Below, piece by piece: positions 17,686 to 26,378 of a DNA stretch of 64,000 bases; position 1 is the first letter of the stretch, and every line of letters begins with the position of its first letter. Source of the DNA: Roseiarcus sp963717215 (GTDB lineage: Bacteria > Pseudomonadota > Alphaproteobacteria > Rhizobiales > Beijerinckiaceae); assembly GCA_963717215.1 (NCBI GenBank), contig CAVQVS010000004.1:310001-374000 (forward strand). Reading direction: 5' to 3'. Position numbers and translations under genes: made by a program. The notes under the pieces were generated by a model. That model did no database searches. It was not told where the DNA came from and saw nothing but the letters and a program-made list of their open reading frames with translations.

Positions 17686-19147
17686 ATGTATCTCGGGCTT
17701 GACTGCGGAACTTCCGGCCTCAAGGCGCTTCTGACCGACGAGGGCGGCGAGCCCGTCGCGAGCGCCGTCAGAAGCTATTCTCCCGACTCGTCCGCGCGTC
17801 GGCTGGTCGGAACAGAACCCCGACGATTGGGCGGCCGCAATGGCCGGCGCGATCGCGGACCTCGGAAATAGCGCGGGCAAGGCCCTGGGCGCCCTGAAAG
17901 CGGTAGGCTTCTCCGGCCAGATGCATGGCGTGGTGCTGCTCAATCGCGCGGACAAGCCGATCCGCCCGGCGATTCTGCACAATGACGGACGCGCTTTTCT
18001 CGAGGCGGCCGAACTGGCGCACGACTATCCTGACCTGGCGCACGCCGTCGGCGTGAGGCCGATGCCCGGCTTCACCGGGCCGAAGCTCAAATGGATCGCA
18101 AGGCACGAGCCCGGCAATCGGCGTCTGGTCAGTTCGCTGCTGTCGCCGAAGGATTATTTGCGCCTCAAGCTCGGCGGCGAAAGGGCGTCGGACATGAGCG
18201 ACGCCGCGGGGACATGGCTCCTCGACGAGGCCCGGCGGGGCTGGTCGCGAGACGCGTTCGCCGCGTGCGATGCGGATCCTGCATGGGCGCCCCCGCTATT
18301 CGAGGGTTCGGCGCCGGCGGGCCGGATCCGGCCAGAGGCCGCGGACGCGCTCGGCCTGCCGCGCGACGTGTTGCTCGCGGCCGGCGGCGGCGACGCCGCG
18401 GTGGGGGCGGTGGGCTTGGGCGCGATCGCTCCGGGCGAAGCCTTCATTTCGCTCGGAACCGCGACGCAACTCATCGTCGCGACCGACACATATATGAGCG
18501 CGCCGGAGAAGCTCGTGCACGCTTTCGCCCATGCCCTGCCAAATCGCTGGTACGCGATGGCGGCGATGCTCAACGGCGCCGGCGCGCTCGCTTTCGCCGG
18601 GCGCCTTCTCGGTGCGTCCCCGGACGCGCTCGAGCGTGAGGCCGCGGCTGATTATCCGGGCCCCGGCGCGCTTCTCTTTCTGCCTTATCTCAGTGGCGAG
18701 CGCACGCCGCTCGACGATCCTTCCGCACGCGGCGTTCTGTTCGGCATGAGCGAGACGACGTCGCGCGCCGACGTCGCCCGTGCGGTGATGGAGGGGGTCG
18801 CGCTCACGCTTGCGGACGCGCGCGACTGTCTGGCCGCGGCTGGCGCGAAAATCGAGCGCGTCGGCCTCATCGGCGGCGGCGCGAAGAGCGCCTTGTGGAC
18901 GCGCATGATCGCCGCCGCGACTGGCTTTACCATTGCGCGCATGAAGGGTGGCGAGACGGGCCCGGCCTACGGCGCCGCGCGCCTGGCGCGGCTGGCTGCG
19001 ACCGGCGAGACGGCCGAGGCCGTCTGCGTGAAGCCTGAGATCGCCGACGTGACCGAACCGGACGCGAAGCTCGCGGACCTTTTCGCGCAACAGCGGGAGC
19101 GCTTCACAGCGCTCTACGCCGCCGTGAAGCCGCAGTTCCGGAAGTAG
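17686..19147 (+). CDS. xylB: Xylulokinase, interrupted by a one-base frameshift
   Basis: FGGY-family kinase phosphorylating D-xylulose. The first frame gives MYLGLDCGTSGLKALLTDEG, the phosphate-1 loop. The second gives GWSEQNPDDW, GFSGQMHGVVLL, the substrate region and the ATP-site motif GLIGGGAKSALW. The frames are offset by +1, switching somewhere within 17778-17800. Deleting one base gives a 486-residue protein, the normal length. All signature residues survive, so this is probably a working gene with a sequencing insertion rather than a relic. It would supply xylulose 5-phosphate from xylose imported by XylFH, whose genes lie at the right edge. Confidence 0.85.
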
Positions 19148-19160
19148 CCGCGGACCGTGC

Positions 19161-19919
19161 TCACCCCGCCGAAGCCTCGATCATCAGCATGTCGAGAGAG
19201 AACGAGCCGTCGGGCTCGATGGCGAAATGCGCCTTGGTCTCGGCCGAAACGGCGAGCTGGAGCGCGCGGATCGCCCGCATGTTCACTTCGGGCGTTTGCA
19301 TGCGCGCAATCCAGACGGGGAAATCCATCCTGAGGCGCCAGGTCCGGCAGGCATCGACAGCGAAGCCGGAGCGGCCAAGCGTGTCCAGCCATTGCGCGCT
19401 TGTGTAGTCGCGCACATGGGAGTGATCGCGCAGCAACTCGACCGCCTGCAGATGGGTGTCGAACAAAGCCTGGCCCGGAGCGAAGACATCGACGAAGGCC
19501 GCTCGGCCGCCGCGTTTCAAGGTGCGACGCGCTTCGCGGAGCCCGGCGTCGAAGTCGCGCCAGTGATGGGCGGAGAAGCGGCTCGCGACAAAGTCGAACG
19601 TTGCATCTTCAAACGGGAGATGCTCGGCCGGCGCTTCTACGGTCTCGATGTTGTCCAGGCCCTTCTCGCGCGCCGCCCGCGCCACCGCCGCCAGCATCTC
19701 GGACGACAGATCGCTGGCGATGACCCGCCGCGCGTGGCGCGCGAGCGCATAGGAGACATGCCCGCCGCCGGCGCCCATATCGAGGGCCAGGGCAGCGCCC
19801 TCAGCGAGCGCTCCGATCGCCTCGAGGTCGGCCCCCTGGCTGTGCACCGCGCTCTCGACATAGGCTTTCGCTCGAGGGCCGAACTGCGCCTCGACGACTC
19901 GCTCATGGGCCTTGCTCAT
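19161..19919 (-). CDS. Class I SAM-dependent methyltransferase
   Basis: 252-residue Rossmann-fold methyltransferase of the UbiE/Methyltransf_11 type. Motif I is ALDMGAGGGHVSYAL, the acidic end of beta-2 is VIASDLSSEML, and a post-motif phrase is LPFEDATFDFV. The substrate is unknown. ATG 19919 is chosen because AGGAG lies 6 nt upstream; a GTG one codon earlier is possible. Divergent from the XRE regulator at 19995, 75 bp away, suggesting the regulator controls it. No transfer signs. Confidence 0.85.
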   Translation of the reverse strand: MSKAHERVVEAQFGPRAKAYVESAVHSQGADLEAIGALAEGAALALDMGAGGGHVSYALARHARRVIASDLSSEMLAAVARAAREKGLDNIETVEAPAEHLPFEDATFDFVASRFSAHHWRDFDAGLREARRTLKRGGRAAFVDVFAPGQALFDTHLQAVELLRDHSHVRDYTSAQWLDTLGRSGFAVDACRTWRLRMDFPVWIARMQTPEVNMRAIRALQLAVSAETKAHFAIEPDGSFSLDMLMIEASAG

Positions 19920-19994
19920 CACTCGCTCCTCTCCGTTCAGGGGCTTTTGCCTTTTGCTTTACACTGTTACAAGCTTGAATCTTATCCTATTACA

Positions 19995-20777
19995 ATGGCT
20001 GCTATGCTCGAAGCGGATCAAAGGCGACTTCTCGGTGAATTCGTTCGCGCTCACCGCGAGCGCGTGCGGCCACGGGCGCCGACCGGCCGGCGGCGAACCT
20101 CCGGTCTTCGTCGCGAGGAACTCGCCGCGCTGGCCGGGATCAGCGTGACCTGGTGCACGTGGATCGAGCAAGGGCGCGCCGTGCAGGCCTCTCCCGAGGC
20201 GCTCGGCCGCATTTCGCAAGCGCTCTCGTTGTCGCGCGCTGAACACGACTATTTGTTCAAGCTCGCGGGACGGCTCGATCCGGAGGGATCGCGCGGGCCG
20301 TCCGCCGACGCGCCCCCCTCCCTGATCGCGGCCGTCAACGCGATCGAACACCCGGCCTATGGACTCGACCGCCTCTGGAACGCGTGCTGCTGGAACGAAG
20401 CGGCGGCGCGCCTCTTTCGCGGCTGGCTGGATGGGAACTGTCAACGCAACCTCCTGCGTTATGCGTTCCTCGAGCCCGCCGCGCGTGAGCTCATTCCCAA
20501 CTGGAAGGACAGAGCGCGACGGCTGCTCGCCGAATTTCGCGCCGACTTCGCGCGCACCTTTCGCGACGCTCAGGTCAGGATATTCGTCGAGACGCTTCGT
20601 GGCGAGAGCGCCTTCTTTGCGGAAGCGTGGGATGAGCAGGCCGTTCAAACCCGCGAAGGGGGCCTTCGCGTGTTCAATCACCCTGACGACGGCGCCGTGA
20701 GTTTCATCCAGCACACATTCGCCCCAGCGGAGCGGCCCGACTACAAGCTTGTCATCAACACGCCCGCTGCGCGCTAG
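19995..20777 (+). CDS. XRE-family regulator with MmyB-like ligand domain
   Basis: 260 residues. The N-terminal helix-turn-helix (residues ~12-85) has the typical RRRTSGLRREELAALAGIS and TWIEQGR. The C-terminal domain (MmyB-like, PAS-related; proposed fatty-acid or small-ligand pocket) contains WNACCWNEAAARLFRGWLDG and HPDDG. Starts at 19995 or 20004 are equally possible. The region before it carries TTACA repeats and a weak TTTACA/TATCCT promoter. Divergent from the methyltransferase, its likely target. Confidence 0.88.
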   Translation: MAAMLEADQRRLLGEFVRAHRERVRPRAPTGRRRTSGLRREELAALAGISVTWCTWIEQGRAVQASPEALGRISQALSLSRAEHDYLFKLAGRLDPEGSRGPSADAPPSLIAAVNAIEHPAYGLDRLWNACCWNEAAARLFRGWLDGNCQRNLLRYAFLEPAARELIPNWKDRARRLLAEFRADFARTFRDAQVRIFVETLRGESAFFAEAWDEQAVQTREGGLRVFNHPDDGAVSFIQHTFAPAERPDYKLVINTPAAR

Positions 20778-20997
20778 ACTTCGACCGCGATGGGCTCATC
20801 ATGGCGAGGAGGCAAAGGCCGACGTCGCGATCCAGGAGCGCGGGTGAGCGTTGCTTCGCGCTCTCGCAATGGGATGGCGCCGGCTCCGCTACCTTGAGAA
20901 ATCGTAATGAGCCGGCCAATTTCCGGATAGGCGTCTCGGCGCATGGTCGCTCCACCGATCGCTAAGGCGGTCACCTATCGAATTTGGAGCGAACTCA

Positions 20998-22524
20998 ATG
21001 TCATTCTCCGGTCTTGCGACCCCCCAAGGGCGACGTAACACGATCCTCGCCTCCGTCGCCGTCGCCTCGCTCGGCGTTGCGGGCGTCCTCGGCGGGAACG
21101 CGCTCTCCCCGACTCATCCCGCTTATGCGGCCGCCGTCTCCACCGCCGACCTGCCCCAGAACGCCCCGTCGTTCGCGCCGCTGATCGACCGCGTCAAAGC
21201 TTCGGTCGTGTCGGTCAAGGTCAAGATTCCCGCGACCGACGGCGAAGTCGCCGAGGGCAGTTCCGGCCAGGGCCAGATGGACAATCTCCCGCCCGAGATC
21301 CAGAAGTTCTTCAAGCAGTTCGGTGGCATGCCCAATGGCGGCGGCATGCCCAATGGCGGCGCTCTCGAGGGCCGGCATCCCATGATGATGGGCGAAGGCT
21401 CGGGCTTCTTCGTTTCGGCTGACGGCTACATCGTCACCAATAACCACGTGGTCGACCACGCCAAGACCGTCACCGTCACCACGCTCGACGGCAAGACGCT
21501 CGACGCCAAGGTTGTCGGCACCGACCCGAAGACCGACCTCGCGCTCATCAAGGTGAACGAGTCCGGCGATTATCCCTTCGTCGCGTTCTCCAAGGAGACA
21601 CCTCATATCGGCGATTGGGTCGTGGCGATCGGCAATCCTTACGGCCTCGGCGGCACGGTGACCGCGGGCATTGTTTCGGCCGAAGGCCGCGACATCGGCG
21701 ACGGCCCCTACGATCGCTTCCTGCAGATTGACGCCCCGATCAACCGCGGCAACTCCGGCGGCCCGACCTTCAACATGAAGGGCGAAGTCGTCGGCGTGAA
21801 CACCGCCATCTACTCGCCGTCGGGCGGCAGCGTCGGCATCGGCTTTGCGATCCCCGCGACCACGGTCGATAGCGTCATTGGCGCGCTCGAGCACGGCGGC
21901 GTCGTTCCGCGCGGCTATCTCGGCGTCAACATCCAGCCGGTTACTCCGGAGATGGCCGAGAGCATGGGAATGAAGAGCGACAAGGGCGCGATCGTCGCCG
22001 AGGCGATGCCGGGAACGCCGGCTGCCGAGGCCGGGATCAAGGCTGGCGATGTGATCACCAAGCTCAATGGTCAGGTGGTTGCGGACGCGTCTGACCTCAC
22101 CCGCCGCATCGGGTCGTTCAAGCCCAACGACAAGGTCGAATTGACCTACCTGCGCAATGGCGACGAAAAGACGGCTCAGATCACGCTCGCCGACCAGAAG
22201 AACGAGACCGTGGCCAAGGCTGACGGCTCGCAGGCCAAGGAGCCGGGCGCGCTCGGCATCCAGATCGCTCCGGCCAAGGATGTGGCTGGCGCAGGCGACA
22301 AGGGCGTCGCCATCGTCGGCGTCGATCCGAACGGAACGGCCGCCGAGCAGGGTCTCGCGACCGGCAACGTCATCCTCGATGTCAGCGGCAAGCCGGTGTC
22401 GACCCCTGAGGACGTGAAGGCCGGGATCGCGAGCGCGAAGAGCCAGGGCAAGAAGGCGGTGATGATGCGTATTCAGACCGCCGACGGCGCCCGCTTCGTG
22501 GCCGTCCCGTTCCCCAAGGCGTAA
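20998..22524 (+). CDS. Periplasmic Do-like serine protease (DegP/HtrA family)
   Basis: 508-residue S1C protease/chaperone for envelope quality control. An N-terminal export signal ends near AYAAAV. The catalytic triad is His150 (VTNNHVVDH), Asp180 (KTDLALIK) and Ser253 (GNSGGP). Two PDZ domains follow: PRGYLGVNIQ onward, and PGALGIQIAP onward. A Gly/Met/Pro/Asn-rich insertion with a direct repeat (GGMPNGG) lies in the LA-loop area around residues 109-121. Two GC-rich hairpins follow the stop codon. The 220-bp gap upstream (20778-20997) shows no gene or clear control motif. Confidence 0.93.
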   Translation: MSFSGLATPQGRRNTILASVAVASLGVAGVLGGNALSPTHPAYAAAVSTADLPQNAPSFAPLIDRVKASVVSVKVKIPATDGEVAEGSSGQGQMDNLPPEIQKFFKQFGGMPNGGGMPNGGALEGRHPMMMGEGSGFFVSADGYIVTNNHVVDHAKTVTVTTLDGKTLDAKVVGTDPKTDLALIKVNESGDYPFVAFSKETPHIGDWVVAIGNPYGLGGTVTAGIVSAEGRDIGDGPYDRFLQIDAPINRGNSGGPTFNMKGEVVGVNTAIYSPSGGSVGIGFAIPATTVDSVIGALEHGGVVPRGYLGVNIQPVTPEMAESMGMKSDKGAIVAEAMPGTPAAEAGIKAGDVITKLNGQVVADASDLTRRIGSFKPNDKVELTYLRNGDEKTAQITLADQKNETVAKADGSQAKEPGALGIQIAPAKDVAGAGDKGVAIVGVDPNGTAAEQGLATGNVILDVSGKPVSTPEDVKAGIASAKSQGKKAVMMRIQTADGARFVAVPFPKA

Positions 22525-22550
22525 TCGAGTCCTACGCCCGAAGGGATGGG

Positions 22551-22590
22551 CGGCGGCGCGCTGACTGGGAGGGTGGCGCGCCGCCGTTTA
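22551..22590 (+). terminator. GC-rich terminator hairpin after the Do-like protease gene
   Basis: Perfect 11-bp stem CGGCGGCGCGC (22551-22561) with GCGCGCCGCCG (22576-22586), 14-nt loop, then a short TTTA. The T tract is weak, but the position just after the gene supports termination. Confidence 0.65.
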
Positions 22591-22622
22591 GAAAAACCGA
22601 CGCGCCATCCCCCAAACAACTT

Positions 22623-22652
22623 CCGACGCCGGGGCGTATGCTCCGGCGTCGG
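22623..22652. terminator. Hairpin between convergent genes
   Basis: Perfect 10-bp stem CCGACGCCGG/CCGGCGTCGG with a 10-nt loop, between the Do-like protease gene and the oppositely oriented membrane-protein gene. It may act for both strands; no T tract is seen. Confidence 0.55.
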
Positions 22653-22657
22653 CCGTT

Positions 22658-23401
22658 TCACGCCGACTTCGGCTGGCCTTCAGCGCCACGCCACACAGCC
22701 GCAGAGTTCGAGCTTTGAGTTCGTGCGAGCAACCGGGTGAAGATGACGAAATGAATGAAAATCAGGCTCGGCACCAGGAATCCGGGAATGACGAGCCAGG
22801 GCAGGGTGGTCATGATGGCGCTCGTCGGCGGACCGGCGAAGGCCTGAAAAGGACCCGGCGCCGATAGGGCGCCAAGCGCAACCGCGTCGACGAGATCCGC
22901 GATCCCGATGACGCTCCACGCAAACACGAGCGGCGCGACACCTCGGCCGAAGCGAAGGATCGACCAGGCGAGGGGCAGCGCCGCGACGCCGGCGAATAGG
23001 TCGCCCCAGCCTGCGCTCGGCGCGAACGGCGCCGGCAGTTTGCCCGCGGCGTAGAGAAGCACAAACAGCCATCCGGGGAGGATTCGGATCGCATTCACCG
23101 CGACCAGCGCCGGCAAAGGCGCCGCCAGTATGGCCGCCCGAATCGATCCAAAGGCGAAGAAGACGCCGACGAGCGCCGCGACCGGTAGCCCGACAGTCAG
23201 GCCCAGGGCGGGAACGCCGAATCCGCGAGCGGGATCGAGCGCGGCGCTCGCGCCGATCGTGACCACGAGCGCGAACCACGCGGTGAGAACGCCCGCGGCC
23301 GTGAGGCGCCCGCGCGGCGTGTCGGCCATCGCGTAAGCCAGAAAGCCGATGACGATTGCGGCGCTAGCGGTCAACCCGATTGTCGACAGAATCTCGAACA
23401 T
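22658..23401 (-). CDS. Seven-segment membrane protein, MarR-linked
   Basis: 247 residues, very hydrophobic, with about seven membrane segments (MFEILSTIGLTASAAIVIGF first; LVIPGFLVPSLIFIHFVIFT last). No known transporter or enzyme motif is recognised. AAGGAG lies 8 nt before the ATG at 23401. It is the second gene of a two-gene unit behind a MarR regulator (44-bp gap). Its own upstream region holds a 20-bp site that also occurs before the regulator. A role in an inducible response is inferred from this. Confidence 0.7.
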   Translation of the reverse strand: MFEILSTIGLTASAAIVIGFLAYAMADTPRGRLTAAGVLTAWFALVVTIGASAALDPARGFGVPALGLTVGLPVAALVGVFFAFGSIRAAILAAPLPALVAVNAIRILPGWLFVLLYAAGKLPAPFAPSAGWGDLFAGVAALPLAWSILRFGRGVAPLVFAWSVIGIADLVDAVALGALSAPGPFQAFAGPPTSAIMTTLPWLVIPGFLVPSLIFIHFVIFTRLLARTQSSNSAAVWRGAEGQPKSA

Positions 23402-23419
23402 GGCGCTTTCTCCTTCTTA

Positions 23420-23439
23420 GTGTAGATACACGTATGTGC
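23420..23439. promoter_or_regulatory. Candidate MarR operator, copy 1
   Basis: GTGTAGATACACGTATGTGC. Its left part is the perfect palindrome GTGTA-GA-TACAC. It matches the site at 23856-23875 at about 14 of 20 positions (GTG-N3-ATACAC-N3-TGTGC). It lies between the MarR stop and the membrane-protein start. Confidence 0.6.
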
Positions 23440-23445
23440 GAAAAT

Positions 23446-23850
23446 TTAGCCTGATGGTTCTCCGCGGGAATGCGCCGCCGCTAAAGCCGCGTCCTGCGCG
23501 GTCTTCCAGTAGGGGTATGCCCGCCGCGCCGCCTCTTCGCCGGCCGGCGTGATCGCAACCTTCCGAACGCGGCGGTCCTCGCCTTCATGGATTTGAACGA
23601 GACCGTCGCGAACGAGGAGCGCCAGGTTGCGCGTCAGCGTCGTCCGCTCGAGGCCCTGGAAGTCCGCGAGGCGGGTCGTGGGAATTGGGCCGGTCTGGAC
23701 CAGCGTCGCGAGCAGGGTGAACTGCGTGCCCCGAACCCCGGACCCTCGCATCGCCTTCTCGAAGGCGCGGGTCAGGTCACGACTGCGCCGGCGCGCGGCG
23801 GTGCATACGCATTGCCGGGTGGCGACGAAGTCGACTGGCTCCGAATTCAT
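23446..23850 (-). CDS. MarR-family regulator
   Basis: 134-residue winged-helix repressor of the MarR type. The recognition part is FQGLERTTLTRNLALLVRDG and the wing is HEGEDRRVRKVAITPAGEEA. The N-terminal helices contain two cysteines in CVCTAARRR, a possible redox or metal sensing spot, though this is unproven. The ATG at 23850 is preceded by a 20-bp site that recurs before the downstream membrane-protein gene, fitting autorepression. Confidence 0.88.
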   Translation of the reverse strand: MNSEPVDFVATRQCVCTAARRRSRDLTRAFEKAMRGSGVRGTQFTLLATLVQTGPIPTTRLADFQGLERTTLTRNLALLVRDGLVQIHEGEDRRVRKVAITPAGEEAARRAYPYWKTAQDAALAAAHSRGEPSG

Positions 23851-23855
23851 AATAA

Positions 23856-23875
23856 GTGCGTATACACTGTTGTGC
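23856..23875. promoter_or_regulatory. Candidate MarR operator, copy 2
   Basis: GTGCGTATACACTGTTGTGC, directly upstream of the marR-type gene start. It shares the pattern GTG-N3-ATACAC-N3-TGTGC with the site at 23420-23439. Confidence 0.6.
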
Positions 23876-23951
23876 TCGGCGTCAAGGGCGAGCTCGCGCT
23901 CTCCGCGGGCAAAGGAGTTTCTTTCAATCGAGGCGGACTGTCGGATGGAGC

Positions 23952-24077
23952 CGTCATTGCGAGGCGCGCAGCGACGAAACGCTCCACAGAACATGCGCAC
24001 CCTGTTCCCTGGATTGCTTCGCCATAGCCCGTCCGGAGGGACGGGCGTCTTTCGACGCCCTGTCGCTCGCAAGGACG
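23952..24077. repeat. Palindromic intergenic element (Rhizobiales CATTGCGAG type)
   Basis: About 126 bp with imperfect inverted ends: CGTCATTGCGAG at the left and CTCGCAAGGACG at the right. It contains a GGATTGCTTCG stretch and an inner hairpin CCCGTCC-gga-GGGACGGG. The composition matches the dispersed 'CATTGCGAG...GGATTGCTTCG' elements known from Bradyrhizobium-like genomes. No coding content. Confidence 0.6.
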
Positions 24078-24114
24078 AGCGAAAAATCTGAGGGCCACAA
24101 TTAGGCGGCTTGTC

Positions 24115-24369
24115 GCGATAGCTGTTGATTGAGGTTGCGCGGTCGGATCTTTGCGGTCGGGCCGTCCTGGCCGGGCTTGACCCGGCCATCCACGCTGCGC
24201 CCTTTCCGAGAGCGCTCCGGCGGGTGAAACAAAGGCTTGGAGGAACTGAGCTTTTTGTCCTTGCAAATCGCTCCCGCCATTTCGACGCGTTGAACGCGTG
24301 GATGGCCGGGTCAAGCCCGGCCAGGACGTTGGAGCCGCAGCGAAAAACAGCCTGAACAACAGCTATCGC
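24115..24369. mobile_element. MITE-like 255-bp inverted element
   Basis: The ends are perfect 13-bp inverted repeats, GCGATAGCTGTTG and CAACAGCTATCGC. Inside lies a second perfect inverted pair of 31 bp (24164-24194 and 24297-24327), beginning GTCCTGGCCGGGCTTGACCC on the left copy. The sequence between the outer and inner repeats is also partly similar in inverted order. The whole can therefore fold into a long stem with a ~102-nt loop. There is no transposase or gene inside. It is unlike the flanks and resembles a non-autonomous miniature element. No clear target-site duplication was seen. Confidence 0.55.
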
Positions 24370-24819
24370 TATTAGCGCCAAGTTCGCGGCTGTTGAATGT
24401 CGGTAAAGCCGTGCTGGCCGGCCTTGTGCCGGCCATCCACGCAGCGCCGCCGCAAGTCTCTCGGCTGCTCGGACCTCCGTCGCTTCAGAGGCTTACGATG
24501 AGATTCCAGCGTTCTCGTTGGGTCGGGTCGAACCCGGCTATGACGGAAAGACAGAATACGATCTTCACCCACGCTTAGCGCTTTAAGAGCCAGGTCCGCT
24601 ATCGACACGGTTCGCGCTCGCGTGTCGCTCGCCAGACGCCGCACTGCACTCAGTAGATTGGGCGACGTCGAGGATGGGAGACATGGCTAGACATATTCGT
24701 GAAGCATTTGTCCACAGGCCTTCGCGAAGAGTGAATTTTGGCTGCGTGGGGTTGGGGCGCGAGCATCCGCCGACGTCGTTAGTGCTTTTGGCTCGTCGTC
24801 CGGCGGCCGACGGATTTGG
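24370..24819. other. Non-coding stretch with REP palindromes
   Basis: 450 bp without a supported gene. A degenerate relative of the preceding element's inner repeat lies at 24411-24449 (GGCCGGC ... GCCGGCC, then ATCCACGC). Another palindrome, GGGTCGGGTTCGAACCCGGC, is near 24521-24541. The rest shows no pattern. Together with the two elements before it this forms a repeat cluster. Confidence 0.5.
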
Positions 24820-25455
24820 TCAATGCGGCCGATCTTTCCTGTCCGACACGGACTTGCCCGGCACCTGGAAAAGCAGCTCGATGTAGCGGCGCAGGTGATC
24901 GAGACTTTCGGCCGCCGCCGCGGCGCTTCCCTTCGCCTTGGCCAAGATAAAGCTCCCCTGGATCACCGCCTGGGTGTGCAGGGCGAGGCTCTCCGGCGTC
25001 CAGTTTCCAGGAACGCCGCGCTCGCGCATCGCGGCCCGGATATCGGCCTCGAGCGTTCTTGCGTGGCCGCTGATGCTCCGTTCGCAGGCGGCGCCGACAT
25101 CCGGATGGGTCCGGTAGGCCTCCTGAACGATCGTGCCGACAAAACATGTGAAGTCCGGCAAGTCGCCGGCCAGAAGGGCTTTGCGGAAGTCGATATAGGC
25201 GATCACGCGGCTGAGCGGGTCCGGGGCGTCGTGATAAGGCGCCGTGGCGAAGAGGGCCGAGGTCGTCGCTTCCCAATGCGCGACCGCGGATAAAGCCAGG
25301 TCTTCCTTGCTTTTGAAGTGATGGAAGAAGCTTCCCTTGGTCAGTCCGGCCTCGGCGCAGACGTCCTCGATCCGGGTCGCGCTATAGCCTTTGGCGCGCA
25401 CGACCTTGAACGTCGCGTCGAGGAGCTTCGTCTTGGATTCGTGCTGAGACTGCAT
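24820..25455 (-). CDS. TetR-family regulator
   Basis: 211 residues. N-terminal helix-turn-helix: KLLDATFKVVRAKGYSATRI and GLTKGSFFHHFKSKEDLALS. The C-terminal half is the TetR ligand domain (CFVGTIVQEAYRTHPDVGAA). The ATG at 25455 gives a natural N-terminus (MQSQHESKTKLLDATFKVVR). A perfect palindrome at 25485-25500 lies 30 bp upstream and is a likely autoregulatory operator. It is divergent from an SDR gene, probably a target. Confidence 0.9.
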   Translation of the reverse strand: MQSQHESKTKLLDATFKVVRAKGYSATRIEDVCAEAGLTKGSFFHHFKSKEDLALSAVAHWEATTSALFATAPYHDAPDPLSRVIAYIDFRKALLAGDLPDFTCFVGTIVQEAYRTHPDVGAACERSISGHARTLEADIRAAMRERGVPGNWTPESLALHTQAVIQGSFILAKAKGSAAAAAESLDHLRRYIELLFQVPGKSVSDRKDRPH

Positions 25456-25484
25456 GATCGTTTCAGTTTGCGGGTAATTATCCG

Positions 25485-25500
25485 TACCAACCACTTGGTA
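25485..25500. promoter_or_regulatory. Candidate TetR operator
   Basis: Perfect inverted repeat TACCAA-CCAC-TTGGTA in the 156-bp divergent region between the TetR gene and the SDR gene, close to the regulator's start. Confidence 0.65.
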
Positions 25501-25611
25501 TGGATGTCAAGATTTATCGTCCACTTGCCGAGGGCAGGGTCGGAACGCGTCGCCGGAAGGCCGAGGCTCTGTCATAAGGGATGCGGGTCGTGTGACGAGG
25601 GAGGGAAGGCC

Positions 25612-26373
25612 ATGAAGCGGCTGACGGGCAAGGTTGCGTGGGTCACCGGCGCAGGAAGCGGCATCGGTGAAGCCGGAGCGCTTGCGCTCGCCGAGGAAGG
25701 CGCGAGCGTGATGCTCACGGGGCGGCGAAAGGAACCGCTCGACGCGGTCGCGGCGCGCATAGCAAAGGACGGCGGAGCGGCGCGCATCCACATCGGCGAC
25801 ATGACCCGCGCCGAAGATGCGGCGCGGATTGCGGACGCGATCGAAAAGGAATTCGGCCGCCTCGACATTCTCGTGAACAATGCGGGCTCCAACATCCCCG
25901 ATCGAAGCTGGAAGAAACTTACGGCCGCCGGCGCCGATGAACTCATCCGCGCGAACCTGTCGACCGCTTTCCATGGCGCGATCGCGGCCTTGCCGATCAT
26001 GCGCAAGCAGAAGGACGGGGTGATCATCAACATCGCCTCGATCGCCGGACGTTTCGTGAGCACGCAACCGGGCGTCGGCTACATCGCCGCAAAGCACGGC
26101 GTCGTCGCTCTCAGCCATAGCATCAACATGGAGGAGTGCCGGAACGGCATTCGGTCCACCGCGCTCTCGCCGGGCGAAGTGGCGACGCCGATCCTCGCCA
26201 AGCGTCCGATTCCCGTCAGCGACGAGGACAAGGCGCGGATGCTGCAATCGGAGGACCTCGGCGATCTCATCCGCTACATCGCCTGCCTGCCGCCGCGCGT
26301 GTGCCTCAACGACGTCCTGATCACGCCGACCTGGAACCGGGCCTACATCTCAGCACAGGACCAGGGCTTCTAG
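25612..26373 (+). CDS. Short-chain dehydrogenase/reductase
   Basis: 253-residue classical SDR. The nucleotide loop is VTGAGSGIGEAGALALAEEG, the structural motif is NNAG, and the catalytic residues are in INIASIAGR (Ser region) and YIAAKHG (Tyr-x-x-x-Lys). An Arg in LTGRRKEP after beta-2 suggests NADP(H). The substrate is unknown. GAGGGAAGG precedes the ATG. Divergent from the TetR regulator, whose palindrome lies between them. Confidence 0.88.
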   Translation: MKRLTGKVAWVTGAGSGIGEAGALALAEEGASVMLTGRRKEPLDAVAARIAKDGGAARIHIGDMTRAEDAARIADAIEKEFGRLDILVNNAGSNIPDRSWKKLTAAGADELIRANLSTAFHGAIAALPIMRKQKDGVIINIASIAGRFVSTQPGVGYIAAKHGVVALSHSINMEECRNGIRSTALSPGEVATPILAKRPIPVSDEDKARMLQSEDLGDLIRYIACLPPRVCLNDVLITPTWNRAYISAQDQGF

Positions 26374-26378
26374 CGCGC

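Noticed and set aside
23446..24381. Long reverse frame extending the MarR gene upstream through the repeat region
   Set aside because: The added part is translated palindromic repeat; the natural MarR start is the ATG at 23850 just inside a candidate operator.
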